Positions 31,314 to 37,500 of a stretch of DNA of 37,500 nt are shown here, one piece after another; within the stretch, counting starts at the first letter, position 1, and every line of letters starts with the position of its first letter. The notes beneath the pieces are model-generated. The model ran no database searches, was not told the DNA's origin, and saw nothing but the letters and a program-made list of their open reading frames with translations. Origin of the DNA: Zygnema cylindricum (taxonomy: Eukaryota > Streptophyta > Zygnematophyceae > Zygnematales > Zygnemataceae); the NCBI GenBank assembly GCA_037447655.1, contig JBBHKE010002303.1:1-37500 (forward strand), given 5' to 3'. The position numbers and the translations under genes are program-made.

Positions 31314-31794
31314 GTGATACCAATTGGCAAAGTGGATTCAAATCCACCGAAACCGACGTAAAATCTTTGCCTGAGGATATCGTCTGACGCTATTTTTGAC
31401 ACCCGTTTTAAGTTCGCGGAAAGGACTTTTTGTTTAAAGCATAAATGGCGCAATTCGAACCGTGATAAAGTACGCACAGACAAATTATAAAATATATTAC
31501 TTTTGATATTAAATTTTGTCCGTCCGTAGAATACGACGATCAGATTTTATGCTTTTGGAATCGCTGACAATTCTCGTCGTCTTAACGCTCGTAGTCTAAA
31601 CAAACGCCTCCGCGGCTCCAATCCAAACACAGACACGTGGACGGTCGTTGACTTGCTGGCGCGACGTGACGGAGAAGACTGCGTCGTCCGTACACATTTC
31701 TGTACGATTGCGGCTGACAGGAGAGCCCTGATGGAGACCTTCGAGTCCACGACCGTTTTTGTCGTTCTCGCTCGTCGCGTTTCTGCGCCTTCCA
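31314..31794. other. Upstream region of the glycosyltransferase gene
   Basis: It is AT-rich to about 31560, then abruptly GC- and CpG-rich. No gene model is supported. No clear TATA box can be placed relative to the start codon because of the hexanucleotide array. A GTACACATTTCTGTAC imperfect palindrome lies at about 31690-31705. Confidence 0.4.
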
Positions 31795-32650
31795 CCTCTC
31801 CCTCTCCCTTTCCCTCTCCCTCTCCCTCTCCCTCTCCCTCTGCCTCTCCCTCTCCCTCTCCCTCTCCCTCTCCCTGTCCCTCTCCCTCCACCTCTCCCTC
31901 TCCCTCATTCTCTCCCTCTCCCTCTCCCTCTCCCTCTCCCTCCACCTCTCCCTCTCCCTCATTCTCTCCCTCTCCCTCTCCCTCTCCCTCTGCCTCTCCC
32001 TCTGCCTCTCCCTCTCCCTCTCCCTCTCCCTCTCCCTCTCCCTCTCCCTCTCCCTCTCCCTCTCCCTCTCCCTCTCCCTCTCCCTCTCCCTCTCCCTCTC
32101 CCTCTCCCTCTCCCTCTCCCTCTCTCTCTCCCTCTCCCTCTCCCTCTCCCTCTCCCTCTCCCTCTCCCTCTCTCTCTCCCTCTCCCTCTCCCTCTCCCTC
32201 TCCCTCTGCCTCTCCCTCTCCCTCTCCCTCTCCCTCTCCCTCTCCCTCTCCCTCTCCCTCTCCCTCTCCCTCTCCCTCTCCCTCTCCCTCTCCCTCTCCC
32301 TCTCCCTCTCCCTCTCTCTCTCCCTCTCCCTCTCCCTCTCCCTCTCCCTCTCCCTCTCCCTCTCCCTCTCTCTCTCCCTCTCCCTCTCCCTCTCCCTCTC
32401 CCTCTCCCTCTCCCTCTCCCTCTCCCTCTCTCTCTCCCTCTCCCTCTCCCTCTCCCTCTCCCTCTCCCTCTCCCTCTCCCTCTCTCTCTCCCTCTCCCTC
32501 TCCCTCTCCCTCTCCCTCTCCCTCTCTCTCTCCCTCTCCCTCTCTCTCCCTCTTTCTCTCCCTCTCCCTCTCTCTCTCCCACTCCCTCATTCTCTCCCTC
32601 TCCCTCGCCCCTCTCCCTCTCCCTCTCCCTCTCCCTCTCCCTCCCCCCCC
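31795..32650. repeat. (CCCTCT)n hexanucleotide array, about 850 bp
   Basis: This is nearly continuous CCCTCT on the plus strand, with interruptions (TGCCTC, TCTCTC, CACCTC, CATTCTC) concentrated at both ends and a purer middle. A longer unit of about 60 bp containing CACCTCTCCCTCTCCCTCAT is duplicated near 31888-31970. The complementary strand reads (GGGAGA)n, a run of G3 tracts with 3-base loops. The array ends a few bases before the start codon at 32654. Confidence 0.97.
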
Positions 32651-32653
32651 CTC

Positions 32654-35600
32654 ATGGCCGCCCACGTCACACTGCCGCGGCTGGCGCTGGCCGGGCTGCT
32701 GCTTTTGTCGGCTAGTGCCGGAAACTTCGCGGAAGCTTCCTCGCATCGCTGGGTGTCGGACCTCCACGAGCTGCCGCGTCGGCCGGGCGAGACGGTACGT
32801 CACGTCACGGGATGCGGTACGGAATGGTACGGATCGGATCTGAGGTGGATGGGTAGCGCTGGACAGGTGGAATGGCTTGGTTGAATTGTACGGAACGAAT
32901 AAGGTACGGGATGTGGGAAAGGTACAGACATGGGAAAGGTACGGACATGAGAATGGTACGGACATGGAAATGGTACGGACATGAGAATGGTACGGACATC
33001 AGAATGGTACGGAACAGGGGATTTGCACCGAATGGAATGGTACGGGATTAGTGTAGAGATCTGATTAACATTAATGGAGAGATCTGGTTTTTTGATAAAA
33101 AAAAAAAAAAAAATCGTATAAACACGAAACAATTAAGAAGTGATTATTTGGTTGCAGGAGGAAAAACGAGCGCCGGGGTGTATTTTATTTATGGATGATC
33201 GTCAATTTAACCCAGAATATAACGATTTGGAAAAATGGGGAGAGGAAGCCCCATTTTGGTTATTTTCTAGAGTCATAAATAGGTAATTAAAAAACTTCTT
33301 GCCTCTTTTGTTTTTATTTTATTTTCCTTTATTTTTTGACCCTCTTCCCCCTCTTTGTTTTTTTTTTAGTTTTTTTTTCTTTTCTTTTGTTCGTTTTTTT
33401 TTTTTTTTTAAGTTTTGTTCCTTATCCCCTTTTTTTTTCTTCTCCCTTTTTGGTTTTTTTCTTCCTTTTTTTTTATGTACAATGGAAAAGGTTCCGAGGA
33501 GTTTTTTATGGGATGGTAAAATTTATTGTCAATTTCGGTAGTTTTATTATCTACGTCGATAAATTTAGAAATTTTGGAAATCTATTGTCGATGTCGAAAT
33601 TATATGGAATTTCAAAAATAAATTGCCGATCCCAAAATGTTTTGAAAATTAAGAAATCGTTGTGAATTTTGATAGATTTTAGAAATCCTTGTCAATTTTG
33701 TTATTTTTGAAAATTTAGATTTCATTTGTCAATGTCGATTAATATTTGAAATTCTAGAATCATCGTCAATGTCGTCAATTTACGCTGGTAATGTCTATTC
33801 TAGAAACTGATTTCCCTCCATTCCCTCCCTACCTCCCCCCCCTCCCCCCTCTCTCCCTCTCCCCCGACCCTCCTCCCTCCCTCTCCCCCCCTCTACCTAC
33901 CTCTCTCTCTTTCTCTTTTTTTCTTATAGTTTGTATTGCTTGAAATTGGAGTTATGCTACATGAAAATAGAGGGCATATACGGATCGGCACAGATATCGG
34001 TTCATTTTTATCCCTCTTTCTCTCCCCCTCTCCCTCTCCCTTTCCCTCTCCCTCCCTCTTTTTATTGTTTTTATTGCTTAAATTGGCGTTTTATTGGTAC
34101 AAAAAATGCAGGGCCTATGCTGACCGTTACGGATATCGGTTCATTTTGGGGAAACTGAAGGACTATGCGACAGAACCGTTACGTGCCGCGTCTTGGTACA
34201 AGGTTTGTTTCCTTGTATCTGTTTTTTTGTGTTTTTAGGGTTTTTTTTCTACTTTTCCCGTTTCACATTTTTTTTTATCTCTCAATCTTGTCCTCTTTTT
34301 TCTTTTTCCTGCCTTTTTTTCGCTTTTGCACTTGTTGTTTTTGATTTTGTTTTTGTTATTGTTATGGTTCACTATCTTCTCTTTCTTTTTTTTTCATCTT
34401 CTTCTTCTGTCCTTTGCTTTTGCTTTTTCCTTTCCAATTTACTTTTCCTTTTCCTTTTCCATTTCCTTTTCCTTCTATTTCCTTTTCCTTTTCTTGCCCC
34501 AGCCTTTCCTTTTTTTGGTGTCCTTTCCTTTCCGTTTCTAAACCAAAATTGCGAAACATTTTGGCTGTCAGGTCTTATATTGTTCATATAGCGAATTTGA
34601 TTGTCAAGTCGCTAAAATTTTCCTTTCAATAACATATTGGATAACACGTGCCTAAAAGTTTTTGTATGCAACAATATGTTGTATAATACATGATAATATT
34701 CGTAGTTAAATTCTTCCGCATGCAAGAAAACATCAAGTATCAAGCTTTCATACAAATATTTGTAATTACTAATATTACCAATATGAATTGCTTTAACTGG
34801 TGAGCAGAAGTTTTGGGTTCTAAATAACCTTGAGTGAAAAAAGATCAAATTGAATGCAACTTTCATTCTTGCTCTTATTCATGTTATTATTTTTTCTCTT
34901 TTTGCAGATCCTATTCGCGAAAGCTCAACTCCAATGTTGTTGTCAATGGGTTTTTTTTATTGATTCAGACGCTTATTTCAAAATGAACGGCCACGATTTG
35001 TCGATCGAATCGTGGTTACATCAAATCACTGAACCCACTTTTTTTGATTACCTTAAACCCTTAAATGTCAATATGACAACACAAACCTGGTTTCCTCAGC
35101 CTCCCAAAAAACTTTTAGAGTCACCGGAAGATGAAGATGGTTTAATCGCTTTATTTCCAAGAAACGGAGATAGTACGGCTAGTCCATGTGGAGGGAGAAG
35201 TCCTTCGGAGCCGGATACTTTCTTTTACGAACCTGGACAAAATTCAAAATGCTATTGGGGTTTTATAAATGCGGGACAGTTCCTGTTACGAAACTCCACT
35301 TTAACACATCAGGTGAGAAATTATCATCATTTTCTTTAAGGAAAGTAAGCCGTGTATCCCTATTAACTTTAATGTTTTTTTTTGCCACTGAAATCAACTT
35401 TTCTACGTGCACTTGGAGACCACCAATCGGAAGGTAGAAACTTACCTTTCTATCACAATTGACAAGAGTGCACGGAGAAAAGTGAGTCTAAAGGCCGAAA
35501 AAAACATTAAAGCTAATAGTGGTACATAGTACATAATTCAAAATGGAAAGGATGGTTGTGGCAAATTGTATGTGAATAATTTGGTATGTCCAATAACATG

Positions 35601-35965
35601 CATGGAATAACTAATATCAAAATTAGCAAATGGAGATTCAGACATTGCTTGGTAGAAAATGGTGATGACTTCTGATTTTAAACCTTTTGGTTATTCGTGA
35701 TTAACAGTTTTTGGACGAATGGTTTAATGATCTAAACCCAAGATTCTACAATTTGTTTCCTTGGGAGCAAAGACGAGTTAACAACATTGCATACAAGTAT
35801 AAGAAAAATATGATTATTGTTCCTTTTAGAGAATTGACTGGACACATGGGTGAAAGAGTACGCCATTATTCGAGAGTTGATGCCATTAGACAATCAAGGA
35901 TAAGACTAGCGATGGTTGGATTGTTAACAAAAATAGAAGCTGAACACGATAAAGAATTATTGTAG
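32654..35965 (+). CDS. GT-A fold glycosyltransferase, GT34 (GMA12/MNN10)-like, five exons
   Basis: Exons are 32654-32794, 33158-33282, 34112-34202, 34908-35312 and 35708-35965 (1020 nt, 339 residues). All four introns are GT-AG and all junctions keep frame. Residues 1-28 form a signal peptide or anchor ([14 protein letters not shown] core), implying an ER/Golgi lumenal enzyme. Exon 2 has [10 protein letters not shown]; exons 2-4 give [12 protein letters not shown] and [13 protein letters not shown], then [11 protein letters not shown] with a metal/nucleotide-sugar DxD (Asp138-Asp140). Residues 237-249 read [13 protein letters not shown], and exon 5 has FLDEWFND and PWEQRR. This order fits GT34-like galactosyl/xylosyl transferases that act on cell-wall or glycan chains. 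Sugar and acceptor cannot be told. Exon 1 is GC-rich, unlike the rest, and is the least certain exon. Confidence 0.82.
32903..33020. repeat. 17-bp minisatellite in intron 1
   Basis: About six head-to-tail units of GGTACGGACATGAGAAT (17 bp) with variants; the first is 18 bp. It lies in intron 1 of the glycosyltransferase gene. The GGTACGG word continues more loosely on both sides (32818-32900, 33026-33050). Confidence 0.9.
33290..34075. repeat. Low-complexity tracts and degenerate repeat in intron 2
   Basis: Poly-T/CT-rich sequence (33298-33480) is followed by loosely repeated units of about 45-50 bp built on TTGTCGATGTCG and GAAATT words (33525-33790). C/T tracts at 33810-33920 and 34018-34065 include CCCTCT units like the upstream array. 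All of it lies in intron 2. Reading frames here are composition artefacts. Confidence 0.75.
34203..34907. other. Intron 3, pyrimidine-rich 5' half
   Basis: Donor GTTTGT follows exon 3 and acceptor TTTTTGCAG precedes exon 4. The first 330 bases are T/C-rich (TTTTCC and CTTTTC repeats near 34430-34500). The rest is plain AT-rich sequence with no repeat I recognise. Confidence 0.7.
35353..35527. mobile_element. M1-family MITE in intron 4 of the glycosyltransferase gene
   Basis: Imperfect inverted ends (left GTATCCCTATTAACTTTAATG, right CATTAAAGCTAATAGTGGTA) bound about 175 bp. The interior (GAGACCACCAATCGGAAGG, AACTTACCTTTCTATCACAA, GCACGGAGAAAAG) aligns with MITE M1 at 29700-29790. It lies wholly between donor GTGAGA (35313) and acceptor TTAACAG (35707), so it does not touch coding sequence. 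Confidence 0.72.
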
Positions 35966-36059
35966 GACGACCTCCAAAAAAATCTTTTTTTTTTTAGAAA
36001 TAGTTTGGGAATTTAGCACTTAAGAGCTTAAATAGCAATGTTGGACTTTTCAAGCCTTA

Positions 36060-36310
36060 CACTTCTTGTCTCAAAAAAAACAAACAAAAAAAAAGAAAGA
36101 GAAAATGGAAAAAAAATGATAAAGAAACGGAAAAGGGAAAGGAAAAGGTCAAGATTTTCTTCTCTTCAAAATGGAAAAAGAAAAATACATACTTACGCCA
36201 GTTTTGGAGTCTGTAAGGACTCCCTCTCTGGAGAAAAAGGGGGACAAGAAAAGGAAAAAAAAAAGGGGGGGGTGGGGGGGGTGGGGAGGAGGGGAGGGGA
36301 AAAAAAGATA
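36060..36310. repeat. Purine-rich tract with G runs downstream of the gene
   Basis: The plus strand is A/G-rich. Bases 36265-36299 hold runs of 8, 8, 4, 4 and 4 G separated by one to three bases, a strong G-quadruplex pattern on the coding strand. It lies 100-330 bases past the stop codon and may be in the 3' untranslated region or just beyond it. No clear AATAAA signal is seen before it. Confidence 0.8.
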
Positions 36311-36344
36311 GACAAAGTGAACTGAAGTGAAATTTCCAATATGA

Positions 36345-36635
36345 AAATCCATTTAAAAAGAGGAATTGTCATTAAAAAATATGATTTCTCATTGAAACAT
36401 ATGAGTTGTTATTGAAAAATGTCAAGTGTCATTTGAAAATATGAATTGTTATTGAAAAATGTCAAGTGTCATTAGAAAACATGAATTGTTAATGAAAAAA
36501 GTGAGAAACATATGAGTTGTTATTGAAAAATGTCAAGTGTCATTTGAAAATATGATTTTTTATTGAAAAACATGAATTGTTAATGAAAAAATTTAACTGT
36601 TATTGAAAACTTTTTACTGTTAATGAAACCAAAAC
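36345..36635. repeat. Degenerate AT-rich tandem array
   Basis: Repeated words ATGAATTGTTATTGAAAAA and TGTCAAGTGTCATTTGAAAA alternate with a basic period near 18-20 bp and a higher-order unit near 40 bp (36405-36545). Copies decay toward the right (TTAACTGTTATTGAAAAC..). No coding potential. Confidence 0.8.
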
Positions 36636-37429
36636 TAGTACTAAAATAAATCAAACTTAACCTAATTTTTTTCTTTAACATAAGTACTATTTAAATAGCG
36701 TTAATTCCTCTTTTTCTGGTTGTTTTTAATTAGAGTAATGTACGAAATGTTTCAGTCCGTACAAAAGCTTCCCATGTTTTTGTACAATCGTGCAGAATAA
36801 GTGTAAAATAAAAGCGTCGAAAATTTGAGTGTGTCGCTATGAAAAAGCGCACTCAGATCTGATTCCAAATCATAAGGACTGGAAAATTGTGAGAACCTGT
36901 TCCACATGTTAAAGAGCCGAATACGTTTACACGAAATATCGCGGCTACAATATGGGAATGTGTATCCTAATTAGTGTTAGGCGAACAGATTAGCGTTATT
37001 ATTTTGTTGGCGATAAGCCTTTAAACCCAAAATAGAATGAATAGCACTATTTTTTTAACTCTAATAGCGATTCACAATGTACATTCAACCGTATTTAAAA
37101 AAAAAATTGTATATTTTATCGGTAAACCGAAATTTTTCAATTCGCACGGATTTGGACTTTTTTGTACAATTTTTTAGTATTCGTCAATTTTATAGTTTTC
37201 GCAAATCTTGTGTAGTTTTTGTTGTATGGAAAGTGTCTCAACAATCCCTAAAAAGCCACAAAATTGTGGAAAATGTAAGGCAGTTGTACTGAAATATTCA
37301 GGAATGTACGGGTATGTACCCTAAAACCCTAAAATCCCCTTGAGTACCCTAAAAAATTACGGCAATATACGGGCACTATATGTATGTGTCAGCAAAATGT
37401 ACGGGTACAAAGTTTGTTTGATGCGCATT
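36636..37429. other. Unassigned AT-rich region
   Basis: No gene is supported. GTGTATCCTAATTAGTGTTAG (36959) and CTCTAATAGCGATTCACAAT (37060) resemble weak M1-family ends, but pairing is poor. The open stretch at 37077-37292 has no recognisable domain. Confidence 0.4.
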
Positions 37430-37500
37430 GTAAGGGTACTTTCGCATGTGCTAAAGTTACAGTTATTATTTGTCGTTTTCCTCCATAACTTAGAAAAAAA
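37430..37500. mobile_element. Right arm of a second M5-family MITE (cut by window end)
   Basis: GTAAGGGTACTTTCGCATGT through CCTCCATAACTTAGAAAAAAA matches the right inverted arm of the element at 3055-3550 over about 70 bases. It clarifies the consensus arm (TACTTTCGCA near its inner edge). Confidence 0.7.

Noticed and set aside
31547-32965. Open frames of 472, 396, 318 and 207 codons (Gly-Glu, Ser-Pro, Leu-Pro and Gly-Arg repeats)
   Set aside because: The hexanucleotide CCCTCT has no stop codon in any frame, so the array opens long frames on both strands. Composition explains all of them and none has a non-repeat domain.
32903-33020. CRISPR array
   Set aside because: Units of 17 bp abut with no spacers, in an intron of a eukaryotic gene; it is a minisatellite.
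33299-34632. Phe/Leu/Ser-rich open frames (e.g. 33299-33541, 34193-34591)
   Set aside because: They are produced by T/C-rich intron sequence and lie between well-supported splice sites.
37318-37345. Telomere-like CCCTAAA units
   Set aside because: Only two imperfect units occur and the surroundings are ordinary spacer, so there is no evidence of an interstitial telomere.

Overview
This window is nuclear DNA from a large, repeat-rich eukaryotic genome. It holds one spliced gene with four GT-AG introns, many LTR retrotransposons of the Copia (Ty1) superfamily, MITE-like inverted-repeat elements, a hAT-like element and long simple repeats. There is no prokaryote-style gene packing. The Copia proteins and the glycosyltransferase look plant/green-algal, so a streptophyte such as a charophyte alga is my best guess, but the species cannot be fixed from this sequence alone.

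Left part (1-17788). A minus-strand Copia fragment (B2) has its LTR split by a solo LTR (D) and its gag cut by LTR A1. Then comes one 14.2-kb nest. A minus-strand Copia element (C, 3627-17788) has 1125- and 1127-bp LTRs and three later insertions: a plus-strand Copia element (B1, 4969-9978) in RNase H, a solo LTR (A2) in integrase, and a solo LTR (A3) in gag. Each insertion has a 5-bp target-site duplication (two perfect, one 4/5). Removing it on paper rejoins the host reading frame, so the host element is about 6.6 kb.

Middle part (17789-29454). There is a non-coding stretch with a perfect 18-bp hairpin, an integrase fragment, and a 5'-truncated minus-strand Copia D copy. Two LTR-A copies of identical length (824 bp) point away from each other and flank a gag fragment. 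A plus-strand Copia A element with every domain but heavy decay follows, and then a Copia D 3' end with its LTR.

Right part (29455-37500). Nested inverted-repeat elements (MITE containing hAT containing MITE, with a further inverted repeat inside) lie at 29630-31313. An approximately 850-bp (CCCTCT)n array ends a few bases before the start codon of the only convincing host gene, a five-exon, 339-residue secretory-pathway GT-A glycosyltransferase (32654-35965). Its introns hold a 17-bp minisatellite, pyrimidine tracts and a MITE. Downstream are a G-rich tract, a degenerate AT-rich tandem array and half of another MITE.

The most unusual signals are these. The Copia families use a primer-binding site matching the anticodon arm (a half-tRNA) of initiator tRNA-Met. 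LTR-A has a hairpin whose arms covary between copies, and an antisense tRNA-like head. The LTR-B and LTR-D copies share an alignable short reading frame. Two LTR-A insertions sit at the same base of gag in two different host copies.
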